This document shows positions 8,065-17,300 of a DNA stretch of 35,922 nt, in pieces. Below the pieces are notes generated by a model. That model saw only the letters and a list, made by a program, of their open reading frames with translations, searched no databases and had not been told where the DNA came from. Source of the DNA: Alcaligenaceae bacterium (GTDB taxonomy: Bacteria > Pseudomonadota > Gammaproteobacteria > Burkholderiales > Burkholderiaceae_B); the NCBI GenBank assembly GCA_029265795.1, contig JAJUGV010000021.1, positions 1 to 35,922 of the forward strand, in the 5' to 3' direction. Every line of letters starts with the position of its first letter. Position 1 is the first letter of the stretch. A program made the position numbers and the translations under genes.

Positions 8065-8916
8065 CTACTGTTTGGTTTTCTGTCTGTTAAGAAAAAGCAA
8101 CTTAGTGTAGCGAAAAAAACTTCCCGAGGCGGCCATTACCGCCAGAATGAAGCCTTCACGCCCGTCTAGGAAGCCTTTGCGCAACAGATAATGGCGAATG
8201 AATGTCCAGGTCGCGTGTCCCCAAGCGCCCATTACGCTTGTGCGTTTACCACGCGCGTGCATCATTGCCGCCGCCTCGGATGAATAATGATTAATCTTGG
8301 CGATGAACTGTTCGAGGTTGGCGTAAGGGTAATGAAGGAAGTGGCCCTTAAGCGTGTCTACCGGTTGGTCGGTCACCACACTTTCATGGACGGCCACGTC
8401 CTTGAATCGTGCGGTGCCACGGCGAAACAGGCGCAAAACATAATCGGGCCACCAACCACTGTGGCGGATCCACCGCCCTCCGAAATTCGACAGACGGGCG
8501 ATGCGATACGCGCTTGCAAGCTGCGCCGCCGCCGGACCGGATTCCGCCGCGGCATGCAGAATAGACTCTATTTCAGCCCGCAGTTCCGGCGTCACCCGCT
8601 CGTCGGCATCGATGGACAGCACCCAGTCACATGTCGCCAGATCCAAAGCACGATTCTTCTGCGGACCGAAACCCGGCCAGTCATCGGTCTGCACCACTCT
8701 GGCGCCTCGCTCTTTGGCGATTTCGCGGGTATCGTCTGAACTGCCTGAATCGACCACCACGATCTCGTCAGCGAAAGCGACGGAATCCAGACATTCAGCG
8801 ATATGGGCAGCCTCATTCAGGGTGATGATGATGACGGATAAAGACGCCCTTTCTCTTTCTGAGTGCTGCGGCCCGTCCGCGGCCATACTGACGACTGTGT
8901 CCGGCCCAGCGCTCAC
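8065..8916 (-). CDS. glycosyltransferase family 2 (WaaE/KdtX/LgtF-like)
   Basis: This 283-aa GT-A enzyme resembles the WaaE/KdtX/LgtF group that adds glucose to heptose I of the LPS inner core. Motifs: SVIIITLNEAAHIAECLDS (27-45), DEIVVVDSGSSDDT (50-63), and the metal-binding DxD in SIDADERV (D103, D105). The C-terminal part has hydrophobic and basic stretches (for example FIRHYLLRKGFLDG) suited to membrane association. The start is decided by the DNA: GTG at 8914-8916 overlaps the TGA of the upstream deacetylase (GTGA) and has a perfect AGGAGG five bases upstream. A longer ATG frame from 8943 lacks a ribosome binding site and would overlap by 31 bases. The overlap implies translational coupling to the deacetylase. 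Confidence 0.9.
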   Translation of the reverse strand: MSAGPDTVVSMAADGPQHSERERASLSVIIITLNEAAHIAECLDSVAFADEIVVVDSGSSDDTREIAKERGARVVQTDDWPGFGPQKNRALDLATCDWVLSIDADERVTPELRAEIESILHAAAESGPAAAQLASAYRIARLSNFGGRWIRHSGWWPDYVLRLFRRGTARFKDVAVHESVVTDQPVDTLKGHFLHYPYANLEQFIAKINHYSSEAAAMMHARGKRTSVMGAWGHATWTFIRHYLLRKGFLDGREGFILAVMAASGSFFRYTKLLFLNRQKTKQ

Positions 8917-9749
8917 GCCGCCCTCCTGCGCTGACGTTTCCATAGTTTGAAGCGATTGAACACGGGTGCGATGACCGGATTCGCTGCCACAATAATGCGT
9001 CGCCCCACCGATTCACCACTCGTATTTCTTACGGCGAAGCGGTGAATGCGGGCGGGGTCTGACCCCGGTAAATTTTGGCCGAAGGCCTGTGTCGTATACA
9101 GATAGCGAAAGCCGGCTTCTTGAGCAATTTGAATGTAATCGTCGTCAAAATAGCCCTGCGGCCAGCAGAAGTGTTGCGACACCTCGCCCAGGCGTTCCTG
9201 CAACACACGGCGCGAGTCTGCCAGTTCTTGAACCATGTGTTCGTTCTTGACGTTATGGGTGGGCCCGAGGTCCCACCGAGTATGCGTGTGCGTATGGCTA
9301 TGGAATTCGAATACGCCATCGGCTCGCATGGCCTCAATTTCGCTCCAGCGCAACATGACTTCGTCGGCCCTGCCCTGTTCGATGCGATCCTCACAATCGT
9401 GATGCGATGGTGTTTCAGGTAATGCATTCTGCCCCAGATGCGGGCGTACTTCGCCATCACCGATCCAGGAGGTCACCAGGAAGACGACCCCGTGAAATCC
9501 GTAGCGCTTCATTAACGGGTACGCATACACCCAGTTATCCAGATACCCGTCGTCGAAAGTAATAAGAATGGATCGAGGCGGTGCGGGCCGCCCTTCTAGA
9601 TGAGCAGCGAATTCATCACAGGTCAGTGAGCGATATCCGCGCTTGCTCAGCCACTTGAGCTGATTCTCGAAGTTGGCAGTGGACACGGTGATCATGCCCT
9701 CGACCGGCGAGACGTGGTGATACATCAGGACCGGCACTGTCGTTTTCAT
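8913..9749 (-). CDS. polysaccharide deacetylase (CE4 family), first copy
   Basis: A 278-aa NodB-homology deacetylase. Motifs: VPVLMYHHVSPVEGM (5-19), TFDDGY (64-69) with D66/D67, a histidine-rich metal site HSHTHTH (150-156), and FCWPQGYFDDDY near residue 193. There is no signal peptide, so cytoplasmic action on a lipid-linked saccharide is likely. The ATG at 9749 overlaps the upstream GT4 stop as ATGA, and its own TGA overlaps the GT2 start as GTGA; the gene is thus wedged between two glycosyltransferases with no spacing. It is preceded by GGAGG (9760-9764) and a run of seven A that could be a slippery site (see findings). It probably deacetylates an N-acetylhexosamine added by one of the flanking transferases. 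Confidence 0.9.
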   Translation of the reverse strand: MKTTVPVLMYHHVSPVEGMITVSTANFENQLKWLSKRGYRSLTCDEFAAHLEGRPAPPRSILITFDDGYLDNWVYAYPLMKRYGFHGVVFLVTSWIGDGEVRPHLGQNALPETPSHHDCEDRIEQGRADEVMLRWSEIEAMRADGVFEFHSHTHTHTRWDLGPTHNVKNEHMVQELADSRRVLQERLGEVSQHFCWPQGYFDDDYIQIAQEAGFRYLYTTQAFGQNLPGSDPARIHRFAVRNTSGESVGRRIIVAANPVIAPVFNRFKLWKRQRRRAA

Positions 9750-10864
9750 TTTTTTAGTTCCTCCAACCAGCGCAGATACGCGGATTCCACCCGATCGACC
9801 ATAGCCTGCAGACTGAAGTACCCCGAGTGACGGCAGAACTCCAGCCCTGCATTCCCCATGCGCTGTCGCAGCTCGGGGTCTTCCACCAGTCGCCGCAAGG
9901 CTGCGGTGAGCGCGGCGATGTCATCGAGTGGTACCAGAAAGCCGTTTTCGCCTTCGCGCATCATTTCCGGTACCCCGTCGACCCGCGTGCCCACAACGGG
10001 CACACCCATCGCACCCGCTTCGACAAACACCGTGCCCGAAGCTTCTTGACGGGTCGCCAACGCGAAGATATCGAAACCCTGCAGCAAGTCTGGGACATCG
10101 TTGCGCATGCCGAGCATATGCACGCGCCGACTAAGGCCCCGCTCTTTCACATAGGCCTGGATTTCCTCAAATACCGGCGAACCACCGCCGACCAGCACCA
10201 GATGCACATTCGGCCGTTCTGCAATCAGCGGCGCCATGGCATCAATGAGTTCTTTGTGGCCTTTCTGTTTGCGCATGACGGCCACGCAACCCACCACTAT
10301 ATCGTTGGGCGCAAGCCTGAGTTCTTTTCGCAGACTAGACTGCCCCGTCAGTGGTGGCAACTCGACTGCCGGGTATACCACGGCAACATGGCTTTCGGGA
10401 ACCCCGCGTTCTGTCAGCCCTCGACGAACGAATTCGCTGGCCGTGGTGACACGATGCGGCACCACGGTATAGGAAAGCAGCGAGCCCGGTTTCTTTGCAA
10501 GGTGCCGCGTACGCACAATCAGCGGCGTACCTGCCAGTCGCCCGGCCACGCCCGCCAGCATCGTGTCACGGCGACTGTGGGTGTTAAGCACATCAAATCG
10601 GCCTGCTCGCAGAAGTGCCCGTATGCGCGCCACCCCGCGCACGTAATTCACAGGGCCGTCCATAGGCAGCGTGTGTACGGTAAAGCCTTCCTGCCGCAGT
10701 CGCTCGGTGAGCTTGGCATGCGGCTGACAGACGGCCTCAAGCGTATGTCCGCGCTCGCGCATGGCCAGCAACATGCGGTGGATGTATTGTTCCTGCCCGC
10801 CCCATCCAGTGGCCGCCTCGGAGTGCAGAATACGCAGCGGACGGAATACTGTAGTGGTGGTCAT
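9746..10864 (-). CDS. glycosyltransferase family 4 (LPS core)
   Basis: A 372-aa GT-B enzyme. The N-terminal domain starts LRILHSEAATGWGGQEQYI (10-28), with the glycine-rich acceptor loop. The C-terminal domain shows VAVMRKQKGHKELIDA (194-209), LVLVGGGS (222-229) and a complete E-x7-E motif (E274, E282 in QEASGTVFVEAGAMGVP). It should transfer a nucleotide-activated sugar to an LPS core intermediate; the sugar is unknown. The longer open frame upstream is rejected: ATG at 10864 overlaps the dnaE TGA as ATGA. The 3' end reads CTA AAA AAA TGA and overlaps the deacetylase ATG, so this enzyme is translationally coupled on both sides, including to the replicative polymerase. Confidence 0.9.
   Translation of the reverse strand: MTTTTVFRPLRILHSEAATGWGGQEQYIHRMLLAMRERGHTLEAVCQPHAKLTERLRQEGFTVHTLPMDGPVNYVRGVARIRALLRAGRFDVLNTHSRRDTMLAGVAGRLAGTPLIVRTRHLAKKPGSLLSYTVVPHRVTTASEFVRRGLTERGVPESHVAVVYPAVELPPLTGQSSLRKELRLAPNDIVVGCVAVMRKQKGHKELIDAMAPLIAERPNVHLVLVGGGSPVFEEIQAYVKERGLSRRVHMLGMRNDVPDLLQGFDIFALATRQEASGTVFVEAGAMGVPVVGTRVDGVPEMMREGENGFLVPLDDIAALTAALRRLVEDPELRQRMGNAGLEFCRHSGYFSLQAMVDRVESAYLRWLEELKK
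9749..9764 (-). other. candidate -1 slippery heptamer with upstream Shine-Dalgarno
   Basis: On the minus strand the last codons of the GT4 gene read CTA AAA AAA TGA. The heptamer A-AAA-AAA (9749-9755) is in the X-XXY-YYZ phase for -1 slippage, and GGAGG (9760-9764) lies four bases upstream. A -1 shift would bypass the TGA and enter the deacetylase frame exactly at its ATG codon. The same GGAGG can serve simply as the ribosome binding site of the deacetylase (ten bases spacing). Confidence 0.3.
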
Positions 10865-13800
10865 GCGTATGTGATCTCCAACCCTTCCGGCGTCACCCAT
10901 TCTGCCAGCTGCTCCAGCATCGTGTCTGCCATCCGTACCCGCCACTCTTCACCCAGCCGAACCAGGCAGCGGAATCCCTCCCGCTCCAACTCGAGTTCCA
11001 CCGGCACACCCGGCAAACCGTTTTCTGGATCAGCGCGGTAGGGATTAAGTAACTGGCGCAATTGTTGAGTGTCAGCATTGCCGTTTAATGTGATGCGCAG
11101 ACTGTGGGCACGCGACTCACGAGCCAGCTGCAAGTCATACAACGCGTCTGCCGTCACCCTCAGACCACCAGAGAAATCATCATGCGTGACTTTTCCGTGC
11201 ACGATGATGAGCTGGTCTTCCCTGAGTCGTAGGCGATGCTGCTCGTATAGCTCGTTGAAAATAGCCACTTCGACTTGACCTGAGCCGTCATCCAAGGTGG
11301 CGTAGAGCATCTTGCCGCGCCGGGTCATGCGCGGCCTGAGCGCGCTGAGTACTCCGGCGAACCATTGAAGGCTGCGCGACGGCTGCAGGCGAGCCAGCGG
11401 TGTGGGAGCGAAACGCCGGACTTCGTCGCGCCACGCATCGAACAAGTGGCCGCTGAAATAAAAGCCGAGCGCGATTTTTTCCTCGCGCAGGCGCGTCTGT
11501 AGATCCCAGGGCTGGACTTTGGCCAGCTCAAGTTCGACGATCTCACCGGCGTTGTCATCAAAAAGTGAGATCTGATTCGCGCTGCGCGCTGCCTGCTCCG
11601 CTGCCTCGATGGCATTACCCACCGTCGCCAGCAATGCCGCACGGTTCTCGGCGATCGTATCGAATGCACCCGCCCGAATCAAAGCTTCGATGGTGCGGCG
11701 GTTCACAATCGAGCGATCGACGCGCTTGCAAAAGTCAAATAGGCTTGCATAGGGGCCGCCCTCTTCTCGCGCCCGGATGATCTCTTCGACTGCCGCTTGA
11801 CCCGTGCCTTTGACCGCCCCCAGGCCATAACGTATGGAGCGTGGCGGTTCACCCCGTGCCATATATTCGTCTTCGACCGGCTCAAATCGATAGGCCGATG
11901 CGTTGACATCAGGAGGCAAAACATCGACGCCGTTGGCAACAGCATCCTTCCAGAATATCTGCACCTTATCGGTGTCGTCCATATCTGAAGAGAGTGTTGC
12001 TGCGAGGAATTCTGCAGGGTGATAGTGTTTAAGCCAGGCAGTCTGGTATGCGATCAGCGCATAGGCGGCCGAGTGACTCTTGTTGAACCCGTAGCCCGCA
12101 AACTTTTCCATGAGATCGAAAAGTTTTACCGCCAGGTCGGCGTCATAGCCCTTTTCCACCGCACCTTTTTCGAAAAGTTCGCGATGCTTGGCCATTTCTT
12201 CGGGCTTTTTCTTGCCCATCGCCCGCCGCAGTAAGTCAGCCCCGCCGAGGCTATAGCCACCGATGATCTGTGAGATCAACATGACTTGTTCCTGATAGAC
12301 GATCACCCCATAGGTGCTCTTCAGGACGGGTTCGAGATCCGGATGGAAGTAATCGACCTCCTCGCGACCATGTTTGCGGTTGACGAAGTCAACCACCATT
12401 CCCGATTCAAGCGGGCCGGGCCGGTAGAGCGCCAGCATGGCGATGACATCTTCGAAGTTGCTGGGCTTCAGGCTCTTGAGCAGCTCTTTCATCCCCCTGG
12501 ATTCCAACTGGAAGACCGCCGTCGTATTGCCTTCAGTAAGCAGCTGATAGGCCTTTGGGTCGTCCAGCGAAAGATCCATGAGATCGAAATCGCGCTTATC
12601 CGGATTGAAACGCTGCACATAGCGCACCGCCCAGTCCAGGATAGTCAGGTTGCGCAAGCCTAAGAAGTCGAACTTGACGAGCCCCACGGCTTCGACGTCG
12701 TCTTTGTCGTATTGCGAGACCACACTGTCGGAGCCGGGCTGGCAGTACAGAGGACAAAAATCGGTGAGTTTGCCTGGGGCAATCAGCACCCCACCCGCGT
12801 GCATGCCGATATTACGCGTCAGGCCTTCCAGAGGCTTTGCCAGATCCACCAGCGCACGCACCTCTTCTTCTTGGTCGTAGCGCTCGCGGAAGGCGGGTTC
12901 TTCATTGAGGGCGCGATCGAGCGACCAGGGGTCCATCGGGCTGAACGGAATCAGCTTCGAAAGCCCGTCGCACAACGAATACGGCATTTCCAACACCCGC
13001 CCTACGTCACGTACCACCGCCTTAGCGCCCAAGGTACCGAACGTGGCGATCTGGCTGACTGCATCCTTGCCATATTTTTGCTTCACGTACTCGATGACGC
13101 GTTCACGGTTGTCCTGACAGAAGTCAATATCGAAGTCAGGCATAGAAACGCGTTCCGGATTCAGGAAACGCTCAAACAGCAGGTCGTAGCGGATAGGATC
13201 CAGGTCGGTAATCCCCAACGCATAGGCCACCAGCGACCCCGCGCCGGAGCCGCGCCCCGGCCCCACCGGAACACCGTTACTTTTCCCCCAGTTGATGAAG
13301 TCGGCAACGATCAGGAAGTAACCCGGGAAGCCCATATTGATAATAATGGAGCATTCCCACTTCAACCGTTCACGATACGTGGGGTACTGAGCTTCACGCT
13401 CGGCCTCCTCTGGGTAGAGCTGCTGCATGCGACGCTCCAGCCCTTCTTCCGCCAGCTGTACCAGGTAGTCATCCAGTGGTATGCCATCCGGCGTCGGGAA
13501 ATCAGGCAGGCGCGGTTTACCCAGCTCCAATATCAGATTGCAGCGCCGGGCGATTTCCACCGTATTGGTAACAGCAGAAGGCACATCCGCAAAGCGCCGC
13601 GCCATTTCTTCTGAACTCAGCATGTACTGCTGGTCGGTGTAGCGACGTGGCCGCCTGGGGTTGGCTAATTGCTCGCCTTCGGCAATACATACCCGCGCCT
13701 CGTGCGCGCGAAAATCCTCTTCCTCCAAAAACTGCACCGGATGCGTAGCCACAACCGGCAAGCCAAGTTTGGCCGCCAGCCGCAGGGCAGCCTGCACGTA

Positions 13801-14349
13801 GGCTTCATCGCCATCTGCGCCGCTACGTTGCAGTTCTATGTAGTAGGCATCCGGGAAATGGGCGGCCCATTGCTGCGCAAGCTGGACGGCTTCTTCTTCC
13901 CGGCCGGCTTCCAATGCCTGGCCGACATCGCCTGCGCGGCCACCCGACAGCAAGATCAGCCCGTCCTGCTGCTGTAACCACTCGCGCCGCAATTCCGCCC
14001 GGCCACGATATTGATTATTAAGCCAGGCGCGGCTCAGCAGCTCACACAACGCCAGGTAGCCGGCATGATTGCGCGCCAGCAGCAATACACGTTGCGGTTT
14101 GTCTCGGTCTTGCTCGTTTTCCAGCCAGACATCGGCGCCTGCAATAGGCTTTACGCCTTTGCCCTGTGCGGCCCGATAGAACTTGACGAAACCGAACAGG
14201 TTGCACAGGTCGGTGAGTGCCAGAGCAGGTTGCCCAAACTCAACGGCCTTATTAACCAGAGCCGGGATACGCGCAATGCCATCCACCACCGAGAACTCGG
14301 AGTGAACGCGCAGATGGACGAACGCGGGAGGAGTGGATTCAAGATTCAT
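10861..14349 (-). CDS. dnaE: DNA polymerase III alpha subunit
   Basis: This is the catalytic subunit of the replicative polymerase: a 1162-aa product, matching the family (E. coli about 1160). A PHP domain lies at the N-terminus (FVHLRVHSEFSVVDGIA, about residues 10-26). The polymerase active site shows MPDFDIDF (403-410), where D407 and D409 match the two catalytic aspartates of E. coli DnaE. Downstream are a fingers domain with FAGYGFNKSHSAAYALIAYQ, a helix-hairpin-helix region and an OB-fold domain near residue 970 onwards. A TTG at 14370 would add seven residues, but the ATG at 14349 gives the standard start. hrpA ends 47 bases upstream in the same direction. Its stop overlaps the GT4 ATG, an unusual coupling of replication and LPS genes. 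Confidence 0.96.
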   Translation of the reverse strand: MNLESTPPAFVHLRVHSEFSVVDGIARIPALVNKAVEFGQPALALTDLCNLFGFVKFYRAAQGKGVKPIAGADVWLENEQDRDKPQRVLLLARNHAGYLALCELLSRAWLNNQYRGRAELRREWLQQQDGLILLSGGRAGDVGQALEAGREEEAVQLAQQWAAHFPDAYYIELQRSGADGDEAYVQAALRLAAKLGLPVVATHPVQFLEEEDFRAHEARVCIAEGEQLANPRRPRRYTDQQYMLSSEEMARRFADVPSAVTNTVEIARRCNLILELGKPRLPDFPTPDGIPLDDYLVQLAEEGLERRMQQLYPEEAEREAQYPTYRERLKWECSIIINMGFPGYFLIVADFINWGKSNGVPVGPGRGSGAGSLVAYALGITDLDPIRYDLLFERFLNPERVSMPDFDIDFCQDNRERVIEYVKQKYGKDAVSQIATFGTLGAKAVVRDVGRVLEMPYSLCDGLSKLIPFSPMDPWSLDRALNEEPAFRERYDQEEEVRALVDLAKPLEGLTRNIGMHAGGVLIAPGKLTDFCPLYCQPGSDSVVSQYDKDDVEAVGLVKFDFLGLRNLTILDWAVRYVQRFNPDKRDFDLMDLSLDDPKAYQLLTEGNTTAVFQLESRGMKELLKSLKPSNFEDVIAMLALYRPGPLESGMVVDFVNRKHGREEVDYFHPDLEPVLKSTYGVIVYQEQVMLISQIIGGYSLGGADLLRRAMGKKKPEEMAKHRELFEKGAVEKGYDADLAVKLFDLMEKFAGYGFNKSHSAAYALIAYQTAWLKHYHPAEFLAATLSSDMDDTDKVQIFWKDAVANGVDVLPPDVNASAYRFEPVEDEYMARGEPPRSIRYGLGAVKGTGQAAVEEIIRAREEGGPYASLFDFCKRVDRSIVNRRTIEALIRAGAFDTIAENRAALLATVGNAIEAAEQAARSANQISLFDDNAGEIVELELAKVQPWDLQTRLREEKIALGFYFSGHLFDAWRDEVRRFAPTPLARLQPSRSLQWFAGVLSALRPRMTRRGKMLYATLDDGSGQVEVAIFNELYEQHRLRLREDQLIIVHGKVTHDDFSGGLRVTADALYDLQLARESRAHSLRITLNGNADTQQLRQLLNPYRADPENGLPGVPVELELEREGFRCLVRLGEEWRVRMADTMLEQLAEWVTPEGLEITYA

Positions 14350-14396
14350 GTCGCGATTGTACTCAGGCAAACCACCCTACCGGTGGCAATGACGAC

Positions 14397-17300
14397 TCAA
14401 CGCTGCAGTGACGCCCAGGCTCTTTGCAGCCGCTTCACCGATACGGGCGCGGGGGTGCGCAACTCCTGTGCAAAGAGCGCGACCCGAAGCTCTTCGAGCA
14501 TCCAGCGGAAGTCCTCGAGCTGAGTGTCTTCGGCTCCCTTCAAGGCCTTCACCGCACGCTGGTATTGCGCAATCAGCGGAGCCATTTCCGCCATCAAACG
14601 AGCATCGCGCGCCGGATCCGCGCGCAGTTTGTCGATGCGGACGTGGGCCGCCTTGAGGTAACGGGGGAAATGGGTGAGTCGCTCATACGGCGTATCGCGC
14701 AGGAACCAGGTCGTCATGAGAGCCGATTGCTGTGCTTGCAAATCACCGTAAGCGGCGGCATGCGGCTTCGCCTGCGGCAGTTTTTTCACCAGGGTGGCCC
14801 ATTCCGCGAGAATGACACCTGTCAGGCGCGCGATTTCCTGAACAATCAGCCCGAGGCGATTGCGTCCTTCCGCCTTGCGCGCTTCGAAGGATACCTGATC
14901 TCGTGGCCAGGGGTCGGTCAGAAAAGCCTGCCCGATACCGCAATCGATAATCTGGTCACGCAGCGCCTCCTGAGTACCCAGGCTCATGTAGAGCATACTC
15001 ATGCGGGTAAGGTCTGGAATGTTCTTTTCGAGGAATTTGACCTGGTCTCGCAGACCGAGTCTGAACAACCGACACAAGCCCCGACGATGATGTCGGCGAG
15101 CCTCAGCCGGGTCATCGAATACATCGAGGTCGCAGTGAGTCCCGGCATCAACCAGCGCTGGATAACCTATAAAGGACTGACCTTTGCGCTGAATTTCCAT
15201 GATCTCCGGCAGTTCGCCGAAACTCCAGTCGGTGATGTTCTCGTGCGCGAGCGCCTGGGCAACCTCGCGGTCACCTTCAGCCACTTTCTGAAACGAGGCC
15301 TGAGCCTCACGCCCATGTTCGGCTTTAAGCTGGTCAAGGTTGCGTCCGCCGGACAGCATGCGACCGTGCTCATCGACCACCTTGAAGTTCATGAAAAGAT
15401 GGGCCGGCAGTGTTTCAGGTTTGAAGTCGGTGCGCTGCGGCCTGACCTTAACTTGCTTCCACATATCCTGCGCAATGGCGTCCAATAGACTGATGCCCGG
15501 GTCGTTTGCTTCCTCGAACCATCGTTCGTAAAAGCCGGCCGCGTAGTCCGGCAAAGGTACGCAGTGCCGACGCAGCTTCTGTGGCAACGACCTAAGCAGA
15601 AGATGGACTTTTTCCTTCAGCATGCCCGGGACCAGCCACTCGCAACGGATGGGGTCTATACGATTGAGCGCAAAGAGCGGAACGGTGAGGGTTACACCGT
15701 CGCGCAGCGAGCCAGGTTCGAAATGGTAGTCCAGCGCCATTTCCACGCCTTGCCAATTGACTTTCTTAGGAAAAACATCGGTGGTAATGCCCGCGGCATC
15801 ATGCCGCATGAGCTGGTCGCGCGTGAGCTCCAGTTCCTTGGCTTGTTCGGGCGACAGACCGGCATACCAACGCTCCAACGTGACCGTCTGGAAGACATCC
15901 TGGGGAATTCGCGCATCGTAGAAAGCATAGATGAGGGCATCATCGACCAGTATGTCCGGCCGGCGTGCCTGATGCTCCAACTTCTCGATGGACGCAATCA
16001 AACGAGCATTATGACGAAGAAAGGGCAAGCGTCCGGTGGGGGAGCCACGCTTACCGCGCCCGCCGTTGCGTTGTTGCTCCGGCCCTCGCGGCCCATCATC
16101 GATATTGCCGGGCACCAATGCGTCACGAATAAAGATCTCTCGCGCCTGTTTGGGGTCGATGCGGCCGTAATGCACCCGCCGACCGGAGTAGACAGTAAGG
16201 CCGTAGAGTGTCGCACGCTCGTTCGCCACCACTTGCCCGGCCTTTTTTTCCCAACGCGGTTCCGACCAGCTCTTACGAAGCAAGTGTGCACCGGCGCGCT
16301 CCACCCAGCGCGGATCTATTCTGGCAATGCAGCGCGCGTACAGCCGGGTGGTCTCCACGAGTTCCGCCGCCATGATCCAGCGCCCTGCTTTCTTGCCCAG
16401 AGGCGAGCCCGGGTGAATGTGAAAGCGTATGTCCCTGGCTCCCTGCCAGAGCCCGCTTTCGTCCGTCCGGGTGCCCACGTTGCCCAGCAGGCCGGTTAGC
16501 AGCGCCATGTGAATCTGCTCGTAGGTCGCGTCTGTCGTGTTGACCCGCCAGCCCTGTTCGCCCACCAGTGCCGACAGCTGGCTGTGTACATCGCGCCATT
16601 CGCGAAGTCGCAGGGGTGACAGGAAATTCTGCCTCAGTAGGGCAACCAGCTTACGTTGCGAGGCTTTGTGCTCGACCTGTTCACCATACCAACGCCACAG
16701 CCTCAGATAAGAAAGAAACTCCGAACGTTCATCATTAAATTTCGCATGGGCTGCATCTGCCGCTTCGCGCTCGTGCATGGGGCGGTCTCGGGGATCCTGC
16801 ACGGATAGCGCAGCTGCGATCACCAGCACTTCCGCGAGGCACTGCTGGTCTCGGGCCGCCAGAATCATCCGACTCACCCGCGGATCGACAGGTAGGCGGG
16901 CTTGTTCACGACCAATAGCAGTCAGGCGGTTGTTTTCGTCCAGGGCGCCCAGTTCCTGTAGCTGCTGATAGCCGTCCGCCACCGCGCGCCCGGCCGGCGC
17001 ATCCACAAATGGGAAGGCTTCAATGTCATCCAGCTTCAGCGCCTTCATACGCAGAATGACCGACGCCAGCGAGGAACGCAGCACTTCAGGGTCGGTAAAG
17101 GCGGGCCGCGAATTAAAGTCGGCCTCGTCATAGAGCCGCAGACACACCCCGGGGCCGATACGCCCGCAGCGACCGGCCCGCTGGTTCGCGGATGCCTGGC
17201 TGATGGGTTCGATCCGTAGCTGCTCCACCTTGTTGCGCCAGGAATAGCGCTTCACACGTGCGAGCCCACTATCGACGACGTAACGGATCCCCGGTACGGT

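Noticed and set aside
8917-8943. ATG at 8943 as the GT2 start (292 aa)
   Set aside because: It lacks a ribosome binding site and overlaps the deacetylase by 31 bases, whereas the GTG at 8916 has AGGAGG and a GTGA overlap.
9282-9300. CA/GT-rich repeat stretch near 9285
   Set aside because: It encodes the His-Thr repeat of the deacetylase metal site on the minus strand, so coding explains it.
9827-11041. 404-aa open frame on the plus strand opposite GT4 and dnaE
   Set aside because: It is antisense to two well-supported genes, spans their junction, and its translation is rich in His, Arg and Gln with no recognisable motif; a GC-rich shadow frame.
12712-13614. 300-aa plus-strand frame opposite dnaE
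   Set aside because: Antisense to the conserved polymerase active-site region; composition and lack of motifs mark it as a shadow.
14371-14387. CCACC/GGTGG hairpin between hrpA and dnaE
   Set aside because: The stem is only five base pairs and has no T tract; it is too weak to call a terminator, and read-through from hrpA is likely.
14424-16499. Long plus-strand frames (354 and 311 aa) opposite hrpA
   Set aside because: They mirror hrpA codons, contain no family motif and have no ribosome binding site; chance frames.
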